A stretch of DNA of 64,000 bases from Chloracidobacterium sp. (GCA_016715795.1 JADJXP010000002.1:62001-126000), one strand, 5' to 3'. Counted from the stretch's first letter, positions 17,105-26,342 are shown. A program made the numbers and translations. Notes: generated by a model from the letters alone, not told the origin.

Positions 17105-17756
17105 CGACGAACGCGGAATGACCCTTTTTGCCGTGATGGCGATCATGGTCATCTTTGCGGTCGGGCTCCTTGCGGTTGCTCCGGCCGTCCAACAAGAGGT
17201 CCAGCGTGAAAAGGAGCTTGAAGCAATACGGCGAGGCGAGGAGATCGCCGACGCCATCCGTCAATACGTCGAGTTTTACCGTGGTGCAAAACTGCCGAGC
17301 TCGATGGACGACCTGCTCGAGGGCCTGCCGTACGGCACTAAGAAGCGGCAGATCCTAAGGGCATCGGCCGCCGTCGACCCGCTCAGCGAGGACGGCAAGT
17401 GGAGGCTGATAAAGGCCGACGTCGATTCGATTGGCGGATTTGCCCGTCGGGTGCAGAACTATAACGGCGGCATCCTGCCCGCAAACCCAAATCCTCAGAT
17501 CTTTGACCGGTTCGCGATCGTGCTGGTGAATTCACTCAATACGGATCTTGACAGCGATAACGAAGGCGACGACAGTTTTGATGTGCTGACCGAGAATACA
17601 CCATTCATCGGCGTTGCCAGCCAGAGCCGCAGCAAGTCTGTGATCGCATATTACGGCATCGAGAACCATTCAAAATGGATCTTTACGCCACTCTTCAGAG
17701 GCACGGGAGCGAGCACTTTTGCCCCGCCGCGATTACCTGCCAACAGTCCGAGATAG
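17088..17756 (+). CDS. Type IV pilin-like / pseudopilin protein
   Basis: This 222-residue protein has a class III prepilin leader. It shows MMASLSDERG followed by MTLFAVMAIMVIFAVGLLAVAP, so cleavage would come after Gly10 and leave a Met with a hydrophobic N-helix. A charged coil follows (QQEVQREKELEAIRRGEEI), then a globular domain. The usual Glu at position +5 of the mature protein is replaced by Ala, as in minor GspK-type subunits. The gene overlaps the PilP-like gene by 17 bp. A second in-frame ATG at 17091 is an equally good start. Confidence 0.75.
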   Translation: MMASLSDERGMTLFAVMAIMVIFAVGLLAVAPAVQQEVQREKELEAIRRGEEIADAIRQYVEFYRGAKLPSSMDDLLEGLPYGTKKRQILRASAAVDPLSEDGKWRLIKADVDSIGGFARRVQNYNGGILPANPNPQIFDRFAIVLVNSLNTDLDSDNEGDDSFDVLTENTPFIGVASQSRSKSVIAYYGIENHSKWIFTPLFRGTGASTFAPPRLPANSPR

Positions 17757-17768
17757 CCCGCAGCCGCC

Positions 17769-18242
17769 TCAGGGTTTCATCTTTTGTTCTTTTTTTGTGC
17801 ACGCGGCCGGATCGATGGTCGATGCGCCGTTGGCGATCTTCCAGCCGGCACTGGTGCGAACGAGATTGAACTGATTGGTGCCGCAATGTGAAAGCTTGCC
17901 GTTAGCGAAGAAAACGTATCTGCCCCAGACCATCGCCCAGTCGCCGCTGACCTCGACATGAGGTTTGTACATTACTTCCTTTACCGCACCGGGCTTCGTG
18001 AAGAATTTTGTGAACGCGTCGGCACTGATCACGTCGATCCGCGATTGGCCGTCCTTCATTTTTCTTACCGCGACCAACTGGTTTTGGGCTGTGCCGGCCG
18101 CGAGTATGCCGTCCGGGTTCGCAGCGGCCATCTCGTCGAACAGCTTGTTGACGACAGAAAGGGCGTCCGCGGCATCGTTGGCCTGCCCAGAGATGCTGAG
18201 AGAAAGAACCATTGCCATGAGGGCACTACAGACAAATTTCAT
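17769..18242 (-). CDS. Exported SnoaL/NTF2-like protein
   Basis: This 157-residue protein has a signal peptide (about 1-21, ending near SGQA) followed by an NTF2-like fold. It has an initial helix DALSVVNKLFDEMAAAN, beta strands including DWAMVWGRYVFF, and a final NQFNLVRTSAGWKIANGAST, the typical ending of SnoaL-like/DUF4440 proteins. Catalytic residues cannot be assigned. It lies 12 bp from the end of the converging pseudopilin gene. Confidence 0.75.
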   Translation of the reverse strand: MKFVCSALMAMVLSLSISGQANDAADALSVVNKLFDEMAAANPDGILAAGTAQNQLVAVRKMKDGQSRIDVISADAFTKFFTKPGAVKEVMYKPHVEVSGDWAMVWGRYVFFANGKLSHCGTNQFNLVRTSAGWKIANGASTIDPAACTKKEQKMKP

Positions 18243-18343
18243 TTCGAGATATACGAGCCTGACCGGCTAAAGTTTCAGGTTAGGCGGCAGCCCGGATCTC
18301 AATTGGCGTGTCGGCACCATCGGCGCTACGATACGCCTACAAG

Positions 18344-18688
18344 ATGGGATTGAATTACTACGTCCTGCTGGCCTTCGCACCGATCCTGATCCTGGTCGGC
18401 ATCCTCGGTTTTATCGTCCCTGAAAAGAAGAGCCTCACGAGCGGTGCTCACGCCTATAATGTCTTTCATATTGCGTTTGGGATCATCGGCCTCGGGGCGA
18501 TCTACACCGGCAACAATGACTTGATTCGCAGCTTCAATATCGGTTTCGGCTTGATAGACCTCTATCAGGCGGTCGCGAGCCGCTGCGGATGGTTTCCGAT
18601 CCAACAATTTCGATGGAAAAAGGCCGATGACATACTGCATGTCGTCATCGGCCTTGGGCTTGTCGCGGTAGGGGTGTTCGTCTCCTAG
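18344..18688 (+). CDS. Small membrane protein of unknown function
   Basis: This 114-residue protein has three or four predicted transmembrane segments (YYVLLAFAPILILVGILGFIV, HIAFGIIGLGAIY, HVVIGLGLVAVGVFVS). The start at ATG 18344 gives a membrane segment directly. An upstream ATG at 18308 would add twelve polar residues. It resembles small DoxX/DUF4383-like membrane proteins in size and pattern, but I do not recognise the family. Its stop interlocks with that of the converging Agl23-like gene (CTAG at 18685-18688). Confidence 0.7.
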   Translation: MGLNYYVLLAFAPILILVGILGFIVPEKKSLTSGAHAYNVFHIAFGIIGLGAIYTGNNDLIRSFNIGFGLIDLYQAVASRCGWFPIQQFRWKKADDILHVVIGLGLVAVGVFVS

Positions 18689-20793
18689 GGCTTCTTATAT
18701 TCGGGTATCTTCGACAGGTCGAGTGCGCTCGTTTCGGCTAGGTCATTTCGCACGAGCAGCATCAGATCGACACCGGGCCGCAGCGGATAGACACCGGCAA
18801 ATTTGTAGTGCGTCGCATATTTTTGCGCCACTATTGAGTCCTGGTCGCCCTTTTTCGCCACGATCATCTCGGCCGTGCTCGCGTCGACGGGGCGGCCCTG
18901 GAAATAGGCCTTACCGTAATCCTTAACGTACCAAGTCATCGGCCAATAGTCAGGCGACACGATCTCGATCTGGGCATCTTTGCCTTTGCCGCTCTTGTCG
19001 GCGTAGCGTGCGATCTCATTGATAAGATCGAGAAACTCGCGCCGCGTGTGGGCATAGACATATGGCATCTCGTCATTGTCGTATTTGACGAAATTGAGCT
19101 GATAGGTCTGGTAGCCCAGCACGCTGACGGCGACAATTCCGAGTGCCGCGCCCAGGAACCGGAGCCTGTTATCCCGCGATCCGATCAATTCATTGAGCCC
19201 ATAGCCCGCTGACAGGCACATCGGCAGTAGAAAGCTGAGCGCGAGCCACGGCGTCTTGTACGGAATTATCGAATATGCCGCAAAGAGGCCAAAGCTCCAG
19301 AATCCCGCGAAGATCGCAAAACGATGCTTTGCCTTGACCCAAGCGACCAGGGCGCCGAGCAGCGAGAGGATCAGGATCGCCGACTCGATCTTCATTCCCC
19401 ATTTGATGTAACCGGTCCAGCCGTGCATCGTATGGTCGCGGCTGCCGGTCTTTGTCCAGACGGCATACGCCTCAAAGGCCTTCTTCCAGCCTTCTGCGTA
19501 GGTAAAGAACGACGTAAAGAACAGAACGCAGAGATATACAAAAGTGATGATGACTGCGGTTGCGATCATGATCAGGTTGCGGTTGTCGCCAAGCGCGGCT
19601 CGGAAGCTGCCCCAGGTGAGCGCGGACGGTTCGACGATATCCGATTCGTTTGAGCTCCGTTGAGCAAAGAGGAAGATCAGCCATGCAGCTACGGCAGCCG
19701 CTATCATACCGACGATACCGACAAAAACAAACGTCTCCGGCGGGCGTCCCGTCGGCATGAACGTATCAAACAGCCATTTATAGGCGTCGCCAAACATCCC
19801 TGATAGAAACAGGAAAATGACCGCGAGGCCCGTCACGGCGAGGGTGAGATTGAACCTGTTCCTGTCCAGCGTTGCATCCGGCATTATGCGCCGCCAGATC
19901 CAGACACTGACACACGCGATCAGCATGGTGCCGAGCGTAATGAACGCCGTTTCCTTTGTCGCGAAGAACATTGCCACGGATGCCGACGCGAGGATCATGT
20001 AGATCGGCCGCCCATTATCCCAACTAAGCAGCCATTTGATCACGAGATAGGTCAGGACCGCTTCGACGATAAAGAAGAGTATCGCAAAGCCCCAGAGGGC
20101 TGCTGAACTATCACCGCCGAGAAATGTAGAGAGCTTTACCGTCGAGGGCGCGTAGCAGACCAGCAGGATCAGTGCTGTCCATGCGATAGCGTAAATGCCC
20201 ACCCGCTGCTTTTCGACAAAATAGACCACCGCGACCGCGAGAGCGAGGCCGAGGAACACAAAGAATATCTCGTGAATAAAGTAACGGGAAATAAAGACCA
20301 TTCCCGGCGATATCGCGAGAAAGAGTGCGGCCATGAGGCTGCCGACGCGGCCGAGATAGCGTTTGAGGAAGAAAGCCAGCGCGACCATCAGCACGCCAAA
20401 GATCGCCATGCTTGCCCGCACGGGAATGGTCTCGAGGCCAAACACCTTGGCAAACGCCAGCGAGATGTAATACAGCGATGGGCCGTGATAGTTTGTCGGG
20501 TCGTAGCGATATGTGCCGTCGAGAAATAGAGTTCGCAGGAAGAAGCCGTTCACGCCCTCGTCGTGGTGGAACGGCTTTAGGCTGAGCTGCCAAAAGCGTA
20601 AGAAGATCGAGATCAGAGTAATCACTCCGGCTGCGACGAACCAACGCTGGTCGGTCAGCCATTCGTCAACCGAGCGGAAAGCGGCCGGCTGCCGTTTTGG
20701 CTTCTGTGGTGGAACTGCGGCCTGCGACGTTTGCTCTGCCGCGACTACACGCGGCTGTCCGGATGGTTTTTTGCCTTTCTTTTTCTTGCTCAT
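18685..20793 (-). CDS. Agl23-like (TIGR03663) polytopic membrane glycosyltransferase
   Basis: This 702-residue protein has an Ala/Lys/Pro-rich cytoplasmic N-terminus of about 45 residues and then some 12-13 transmembrane helices. The first external loop has the acidic pair LKPFHHDEGVNGFFLRTL, a GT39/GT-C catalytic-site pattern, followed by YHGPSLYYISLAFAKV and ISRYFIHEIFF. This is the TIGR03663 group associated with flippase-linked glycosylation (Agl23). A soluble C-terminal domain follows (DAQIEIVSPDYWPMTWYVKDY). It overlaps the upstream membrane-protein gene by four bases, so they form one operon. Confidence 0.85.
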   Translation of the reverse strand: MSKKKKGKKPSGQPRVVAAEQTSQAAVPPQKPKRQPAAFRSVDEWLTDQRWFVAAGVITLISIFLRFWQLSLKPFHHDEGVNGFFLRTLFLDGTYRYDPTNYHGPSLYYISLAFAKVFGLETIPVRASMAIFGVLMVALAFFLKRYLGRVGSLMAALFLAISPGMVFISRYFIHEIFFVFLGLALAVAVVYFVEKQRVGIYAIAWTALILLVCYAPSTVKLSTFLGGDSSAALWGFAILFFIVEAVLTYLVIKWLLSWDNGRPIYMILASASVAMFFATKETAFITLGTMLIACVSVWIWRRIMPDATLDRNRFNLTLAVTGLAVIFLFLSGMFGDAYKWLFDTFMPTGRPPETFVFVGIVGMIAAAVAAWLIFLFAQRSSNESDIVEPSALTWGSFRAALGDNRNLIMIATAVIITFVYLCVLFFTSFFTYAEGWKKAFEAYAVWTKTGSRDHTMHGWTGYIKWGMKIESAILILSLLGALVAWVKAKHRFAIFAGFWSFGLFAAYSIIPYKTPWLALSFLLPMCLSAGYGLNELIGSRDNRLRFLGAALGIVAVSVLGYQTYQLNFVKYDNDEMPYVYAHTRREFLDLINEIARYADKSGKGKDAQIEIVSPDYWPMTWYVKDYGKAYFQGRPVDASTAEMIVAKKGDQDSIVAQKYATHYKFAGVYPLRPGVDLMLLVRNDLAETSALDLSKIPEYKKP

Positions 20794-22796
20794 TTGACCT
20801 TATATACCCGATACTGGCCGGCCTCGGCCACGAGCGGATATTTTTTGAAGAATTCCTCGTTCGCCTTGAGAGTGTTCTTTTCCTCGGGCGACACAAGCAC
20901 GTAATCGATATTGTATTGGCGAAGCAGCATCTCAGATACTCCGCCGCCCTCGTAGATGCGTTTGACATCTGCCTCACGGGCGAAAGCGTTGATGCCGTGC
21001 GAAAACAGGTGACCTGTATAGCGCATTAGTGACTGGCGTCCGGTCAGCACGATCGGGGTATTGTAGATCGGAGCGTTTAGGAATAACGCAGTGTTTTCGG
21101 TCTTTTGCCTGATCTGGTCGGCCACCCGGACAGCATCCGGTTCGAAGACGCGCGTTTTCACAGTGCCCGCCGTGGTCCGCCAAACGTCCAGGCCACCGGC
21201 AAATGTCAGCGAAACAAGCAAAATGACAGCGATGACCTTCGTCACGGCCGCTTTTTGCCATAGCCACGCGATCGCAAACGAGATAAAGATGATCGAGCCG
21301 ATATGCCAATAGATCAATATCTTGATATTGTCCCAGACCCAAGGAGCGAGCTTCGCGGTGTTGCCGAGAACAAATAGGAACGCGAACGGGATATAAAAAA
21401 GTAATAGTGGCACCGGATCGACCGGTGTCGCCGTCGCACTTTTCGTTTTCTTGTCCGGCTCGCCCGAAGCGATTTTGCCGCTGCCCCAATACCAGAGTGC
21501 AAGTCCCGCGAGCAGCAACGGTATGGTCAGGCTCGTATTTTTGAACCAAAACCAGAAGAAGTTGTCATTTCGCTTATCCCAACCGAATTCCCAGCCGAAA
21601 AAGCTCGTTGTGTCGCTTGCACTGCCGGTCATCGTCCACGCGAGCAGCGGAACGGCGACGATCGCGACACCGACGCCGAACGTGATCCACTCGACCCAGC
21701 GCGCGGGCCGCAGCACGAACAGGAAAGCCGTCACGATAAAGAGCACTGCCAGGCTGTGCAGGTGAATCAGCGGCAGTGTGCCGGCCAGCAGGCCAACTGT
21801 GAAGGTAGAAAAGGGGAACTGTGAAAATGTGAAAAAGTCGGCGAAGGGACCCTTTTCACTCTTTCCCTCCTTCACATTTTCACCAATAAAGATCTTCCAC
21901 AACACGCCCAGAACCAACACCACAAGCGGCAAGCCGAGCAGCATGCTCCGCTGAGTGATAAACAGGACTACCAGCGAATTTCCCCAGCGAAACTGTTCGC
22001 CGATCGTATAGTCGCGCGGAAGGGCAGAGAGCACGCTGATAATACCCTTACCCGACGTATCAACGTCGCCGAGGAACCACAGGAATCCGAGTCCGCCGCT
22101 AAGAAAGAGCAATGCCGGAGCGATGCGTCCCGCGAGCTTGTTTGCCGTCACGCGGGCAACGAACCGCTCGAGCAGAACGAAGAGCGAGAATGTCCAGAGG
22201 ACGTTCTGCGTGACAATGGCGTCGCGGTAGCTTACGCCCAACTTTACGAAGCAGGCCGAGATAAAGTCGGTGATGAACGGATACGCGTACTTCGCCCCGG
22301 CCCAGATCGGATTGTCAGGCGGGAACTTTGCGGCCTCGCTAAAGCCGAGTATCGCTCCGATGTGGTAGGGCAGATCACCGAGATTCTGTGAGCCGCCGGT
22401 AAAGATGCCTTCACTCGTCTGATAGACGGTCTGGCCAAAAAAGAACCAAAAGAGCAGAAAAAAGAAGGCGTAGTAGATAAAGCCAAGGGCCTTTCTAAGA
22501 TTTGCACCGTCGAGCCTACCCTTCGCCTTGTCGCGGTCGTGTTTGAACCGTTTTGCAGTATCTCGATATCTGATCAGGAAGAACAGGGCCGACGTAACCG
22601 CGAGGGCCGCGACTACGGAGACCGCGCTGAATCCGACAGCATACGAGATAGCGAATGCCGCGATCCCAAAGACGGCCGAACCGGCCACGCAGCCGGCTGC
22701 GAGCCGCCAGAGCAGTGGCTCGTCGTCGGCGATCAAATACGTCAGCATCATTCCCGCCGACGCGATCAGCAAAAGGAGCAGCAGCGATACCAGCAT
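20790..22796 (-). CDS. Large polytopic membrane protein, DUF2298/Chlor_Arch_YYY-like
   Basis: This 668-residue protein has about 12-14 transmembrane segments and a small C-terminal soluble part (NIDYVLVSPEEKN, YPLVAEAGQYRVYKV). That ending is typical of the archaeal/Chloroflexi YYY-domain proteins that sit beside Agl23/TIGR03663 genes, as here. It probably belongs to a GT-C-fold glycosyltransferase complex; the substrate is unknown. A Ser/Thr/Lys/Phe-rich insert at about residues 300-330 coincides with a 7-bp-periodic inverted repeat in the DNA and is likely not part of the original fold. Confidence 0.7.
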   Translation of the reverse strand: MLVSLLLLLLIASAGMMLTYLIADDEPLLWRLAAGCVAGSAVFGIAAFAISYAVGFSAVSVVAALAVTSALFFLIRYRDTAKRFKHDRDKAKGRLDGANLRKALGFIYYAFFFLLFWFFFGQTVYQTSEGIFTGGSQNLGDLPYHIGAILGFSEAAKFPPDNPIWAGAKYAYPFITDFISACFVKLGVSYRDAIVTQNVLWTFSLFVLLERFVARVTANKLAGRIAPALLFLSGGLGFLWFLGDVDTSGKGIISVLSALPRDYTIGEQFRWGNSLVVLFITQRSMLLGLPLVVLVLGVLWKIFIGENVKEGKSEKGPFADFFTFSQFPFSTFTVGLLAGTLPLIHLHSLAVLFIVTAFLFVLRPARWVEWITFGVGVAIVAVPLLAWTMTGSASDTTSFFGWEFGWDKRNDNFFWFWFKNTSLTIPLLLAGLALWYWGSGKIASGEPDKKTKSATATPVDPVPLLLFYIPFAFLFVLGNTAKLAPWVWDNIKILIYWHIGSIIFISFAIAWLWQKAAVTKVIAVILLVSLTFAGGLDVWRTTAGTVKTRVFEPDAVRVADQIRQKTENTALFLNAPIYNTPIVLTGRQSLMRYTGHLFSHGINAFAREADVKRIYEGGGVSEMLLRQYNIDYVLVSPEEKNTLKANEEFFKKYPLVAEAGQYRVYKVK
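21790..21885. repeat. 7-bp-periodic hairpin island inside a coding region
   Basis: Runs of GTGAAAA/GGTAGAA-type heptamers face a reverse-oriented copy. GTGAAAATGTGAA at 21821-21833 is a perfect inverted repeat of TTCACATTTTCAC at 21871-21883. The island is read in frame through the DUF2298-like gene as a Lys/Phe/Ser-rich segment. Similar islands occur at 23214, 33435, 36924, 37143, 45465 and 48401. Confidence 0.75.
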
Positions 22797-22892
22797 AAAT
22801 AAGCGAGCGGGGCTAATAGATAACTTACTTTAGTTTGCTGAAAAAACGCAATGAACCCGGATGTAGCGGGCGTGGTATAGTCCGTCATATCA

Positions 22893-23201
22893 ATGGAATT
22901 AGACAACGAACTCCTCAACAATGCGCTCGAACTCGTAACCGAATGGGGTGAGAATTTTCGCAAACCGATCCACGACCGCATCCGACGGACGCATCCGTAC
23001 CTGAGTGATGCAGAGATCGATGAACTGACTGCGATAGCACGACGCGTCGAGAGCCGCATCTACGCACTTGCCGAGGATGAAATGGCAGACAAGATATCGG
23101 AACAGGAGATCATGCCGGCGGCAATGCGTGAGTTTCCATGGCTCGACACGAAGAACGCGGCACGGCTGAAAAATATCGGAATGTATTACGCCCGCCGATA
23201 G
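22893..23201 (+). CDS. Small hypothetical acidic helical protein
   Basis: This 102-residue soluble protein is predicted to be mostly alpha-helical, with no recognised domain. Segments such as DAEIDELTAIARRVESRIYAL and FPWLDTKNAARLKNIGMYYARR look like a packed helical bundle. It is transcribed toward ychF after a 78-bp gap holding a 7-bp-periodic island, so the two may or may not share a transcript. Function not assigned. Confidence 0.6.
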   Translation: MELDNELLNNALELVTEWGENFRKPIHDRIRRTHPYLSDAEIDELTAIARRVESRIYALAEDEMADKISEQEIMPAAMREFPWLDTKNAARLKNIGMYYARR

Positions 23202-23213
23202 AACCTCCCCGCC

Positions 23214-23234
23214 TTTCACTTTTCCACTTTTTCC
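23214..23234. repeat. Three-unit 7-bp-periodic island upstream of ychF
   Basis: TTTCACT, TTTCCAC and TTTTTCC lie end to end at 23214-23234. The units resemble the right arm of the hairpin islands at 21871-21883 and 45501-45529. It lies between the small hypothetical gene and ychF. Confidence 0.6.
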
Positions 23235-23279
23235 CTGTAATATTAGGTCTTTTGGCCTCACGGGCCGAATCACAACCTT

Positions 23280-24380
23280 ATGCTTCAAGCCGGTATCGTT
23301 GGCATGCCCAACGTCGGAAAATCCACACTCTTTAATGCCCTGACCGCTCAGGAGGCGGCGCTTGCGGCCAACTATCCTTTCGCGACGATCGAACCCAATG
23401 TCGGCGTGGTTGCCGTGCCTGATGAACGCCTCGCGGTGCTCGAAAAGATCCACAACGCGCAAAAGCAAGTGCCCGCGACCGTCGAATTCCTCGACATCGC
23501 CGGCCTCGTTCGGGGGGCGTCAAAGGGCGAGGGACTCGGAAATCAGTTCCTTGCCAACATTCGCGAGACGCATGCGGTCATACAGGTCGTCAGATGTTTT
23601 GAGGACGAGAACATCGTCCACGTCGAGGGCTCGGTCGATCCGATCCGTGATATCGAGACGATCCAGATCGAACTGGCCCTGGCAGACCTTGCTTCGGCCG
23701 ATAAACGCCGCGAAAAGGCAATGCGTGCTGCCAAAGCAGGCGACAAGGACGCGAAACGCGAGCTGGAGATACTCGATAAGATACAGCCGGTCCTTGAGGC
23801 GGGCCGCCCTGCGCGTGCAGCGATGCTGGATGACGACGAAAGGGCGCTCGTCAGGTCGTGGTTCTTGCTCACCACGAAACCAACGATCTACGCCGCAAAC
23901 GTCGATGAGGCAACGCTCGCCGACGCGGGCAGCAATCCGCATGTCGCTGCGGTCAGCGACTATGCAGCAAAGGAAAACTCCGACGTCGTCGTGATTTGCG
24001 CGAAACTCGAGGCGGAGCTTGTCGCCCTCCCGCCCGCCGACCGAGCGGAATACCTAAAGGACCTTGGGCTTGCATCATCCGGCGTTGATGAACTCATCAA
24101 AGCCACGTATCACATGCTCGGCCTGATGAGTTTTCTAACGGCAGGCGAGAAGGAGGTGCGCGCCTGGACGATCCCGATCGGGACAAAGGCCCCACAGGCC
24201 GCGGGCGAGATCCACACTGATATCGAACGCGGTTTTATCCGCGCCGAGATCGTTTCATACAGCGACCTCGTCGAGTGCGGCAGCCGCAAAGCCGCCGCAG
24301 ATAAGGGCCTTGCCCGCCTCGAGGGAAAGGAGTATGTGATGCAGGACGGCGACGTGGTGGATTTCCGGTTCAATGTCTAG
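23280..24380 (+). CDS. ychF: Ribosome-binding ATPase/GTPase YchF
   Basis: YchF (OLA1) is a universally conserved Obg-related P-loop protein that binds ribosomes and prefers ATP. The P-loop GMPNVGKST is at residues 8-16, the G3-like EFLDIAGLVRGASKGEGLGNQFL follows, and the TGS-like C-terminal domain ends with GRKAAADKGLARLEGKEYVMQ and DVVDFRFNV. Length (366) is normal. Its stop interlocks with that of the converging nuclease gene (CTAG at 24377-24380). Confidence 0.96.
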   Translation: MLQAGIVGMPNVGKSTLFNALTAQEAALAANYPFATIEPNVGVVAVPDERLAVLEKIHNAQKQVPATVEFLDIAGLVRGASKGEGLGNQFLANIRETHAVIQVVRCFEDENIVHVEGSVDPIRDIETIQIELALADLASADKRREKAMRAAKAGDKDAKRELEILDKIQPVLEAGRPARAAMLDDDERALVRSWFLLTTKPTIYAANVDEATLADAGSNPHVAAVSDYAAKENSDVVVICAKLEAELVALPPADRAEYLKDLGLASSGVDELIKATYHMLGLMSFLTAGEKEVRAWTIPIGTKAPQAAGEIHTDIERGFIRAEIVSYSDLVECGSRKAAADKGLARLEGKEYVMQDGDVVDFRFNV

Positions 24381-25204
24381 TACACAGTTGACTGAAACGG
24401 GCGCGTTTCGACACGGTCCTGCAGTTCCTTTGGAAGGTTGCTGAACAGGTCAAGGCCGGTTCGCAGTTCGATATCGCGGACGGTCGTTATGTAATTTTGC
24501 CAAAGGACGTCCGCGATCCCATTCTCGTTAGGCATATCCACGGCTATGATGCGTGTTGCGTCGGTGATCTCGCTAGTGCCGGGGCGCAAGAGAACTACGA
24601 CCTTCCAAACGTTCGTCGGAATCGTGATCCGGCCTCGAATGCTGCCTTTTTCTCCGTAGACGCCTGCGATCATGTAGGCATCTGTCCGGCCGCGGACCGT
24701 TCCGCGAATGTAGGATTCGAACTTGTTCCACGGATATTGATTGAGATCAGGCGATTGCGGGACGATATTCGTCATCAGGAAGGTATCCGCCATCTTCTGC
24801 TCGTCAGCAAACCTATCAGCCGCAGGTACCATGTGACCGCGGTCGTAGCCGCTTCCGGCATAATCGTAATACTGAACGCGGCGAAAGTTTGGCGGCAGGG
24901 ACATATCTGGCTTGAAAAGTGGGCGCTCGCGGCGTTTGCCGAGATCCGCAGCCGTCGTTCGCCAAGCTATCCAGTTTAGCGTGCCGCGCGAGTTGTTGTA
25001 GGACATCGTAAGATCGCCGTGGGTGAGCAGGTAGTTGTCAGTATTTGCGGGGTCAGCCGTCGCATTTGACGGGTTGCCGAAGAGGAGATGCGAACCGCGG
25101 TCTGGCTTGGGCGCGGCTGTCGGGCCTTCACTGCGTCGATGGGCCACAAAGCCACAGGCAGTCGCCAGCGTGAGTAAGATGATGCCGATGGCAGTTCTCA
25201 CCAT
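24377..25204 (-). CDS. Exported DNA/RNA non-specific endonuclease (NUC1-type)
   Basis: This 275-residue nuclease of the Serratia nuclease/ENDO3 family has an N-terminal hydrophobic export signal and possible lipobox (ATAC at 14-17). The catalytic motif YDRGHMVPAADR is at about 119-130 with the metal-binding asparagine of FLMTNIVPQ further on. The mature part begins with GNPSNATADPANTDNYLL, a pattern shared with the LTD-nuclease at 30463-32169, so the two are paralogues. It probably digests extracellular nucleic acids. Confidence 0.9.
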   Translation of the reverse strand: MVRTAIGIILLTLATACGFVAHRRSEGPTAAPKPDRGSHLLFGNPSNATADPANTDNYLLTHGDLTMSYNNSRGTLNWIAWRTTAADLGKRRERPLFKPDMSLPPNFRRVQYYDYAGSGYDRGHMVPAADRFADEQKMADTFLMTNIVPQSPDLNQYPWNKFESYIRGTVRGRTDAYMIAGVYGEKGSIRGRITIPTNVWKVVVLLRPGTSEITDATRIIAVDMPNENGIADVLWQNYITTVRDIELRTGLDLFSNLPKELQDRVETRPFQSTVY

Positions 25205-25269
25205 ACAGGCTCAAAGTCTAACAAAAACGTCGGAAGCCTAAACTCAGAGCGATGCGTTAAACTGTAACT

Positions 25270-26337
25270 GTGGTGGAGAAACTCCATATTACGAGTCTTA
25301 CACGGAGCGAACTGGATGAGCTTGTGCTCTCGCTCTCGGAGCCTAAATATCGCTCGACACAGGTCTTTAAGGCGGTGCACCAGCGGCGGTTGCTCTCGTT
25401 TGATGGCATCACCGACCTGCCAAAAAAATTTCGTCAGAGGCTCGCGGAGGTGGCCGAGATCAGTAGATTGAGTGTTGAGTCGAGATATGTCTCGAGCGAC
25501 GGGACGCGGCGTTACCTGATGAGGACACCAGACGGACGGCCGGTCGAGACGGTATACATTCCGACAGAGAATCGAGATACCATCTGCTTTTCGTCGCAGT
25601 CGGGCTGTTCGCTGAAATGTGATTTTTGTCTGACCGCGAAGCTCGGCCTGCTGCGCAATCTCACCGCCGGCGAGATCGTTGAGCAGATAATTATCGTCCT
25701 GAATGACGTTTACGGCGTCGGGGCTGAAACACCGCATGGCACTAATCTGGTCGGCATGGGGGCGGGCGAGCCATTTATGAACTTTGACAATCTCTTAGCC
25801 GCTCTCAGGCTGATGGCTGATGAGGATGGGCTGTTCATCGTGCCTAACCGCGTGACTGTCTCGACCGCAGGCATCGTGCCTAAGATCTATGAGATGGCAA
25901 AGATCGCTGATCGCCCGCATTTGGCGATCTCGCTCACGGCGACTACTGACGAGCTTCGCGATCGGCTGATGCCGATCAACAAACGGTGGAATGTCGATGA
26001 GTTGATGACGGCAGCAAAAGAGTTTGAGACGAGTCTGCGGCGTGGCGAGCGGTTTACGTTTGAATACGTAATGCTTGGCGGCGTGAATGATGCTGATGAG
26101 GACGCCATGCGCCTAGCCGATCTGATCGAACGATATCAGTTGCGGAGCGTGAAGATAAACCTCATACCGCACAACGGATCGGAGCAACTCAATTACCGTA
26201 CATCGACACCCGAGCGAGTAACAAGGTTCAAGAACATTCTTGAGTCGAGAGGCGTCGATGCCTATATCAGGACGCCGCGCGGGCGTGATATCTATGCCGC
26301 GTGCGGCCAGCTTGCCGCTAAGGCAGCATCGAATTAG
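25270..26337 (+). CDS. rlmN: 23S rRNA (adenine2503-C2)-methyltransferase RlmN
   Basis: This radical SAM enzyme methylates C2 of A2503 in 23S rRNA and A37 of some tRNAs. The cluster motif CSLKCDFC is at residues 113-120, preceded by CFSSQSG and followed by GLLRNLTAGEIVEQI. The second catalytic cysteine is in the C-terminal PRGRDIYAACGQL. Length 355 is usual. The start is GTG at 25270. It heads a three-gene plus-strand run. Confidence 0.95.
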   Translation: MVEKLHITSLTRSELDELVLSLSEPKYRSTQVFKAVHQRRLLSFDGITDLPKKFRQRLAEVAEISRLSVESRYVSSDGTRRYLMRTPDGRPVETVYIPTENRDTICFSSQSGCSLKCDFCLTAKLGLLRNLTAGEIVEQIIIVLNDVYGVGAETPHGTNLVGMGAGEPFMNFDNLLAALRLMADEDGLFIVPNRVTVSTAGIVPKIYEMAKIADRPHLAISLTATTDELRDRLMPINKRWNVDELMTAAKEFETSLRRGERFTFEYVMLGGVNDADEDAMRLADLIERYQLRSVKINLIPHNGSEQLNYRTSTPERVTRFKNILESRGVDAYIRTPRGRDIYAACGQLAAKAASN

Positions 26338-26342
26338 GCGTT

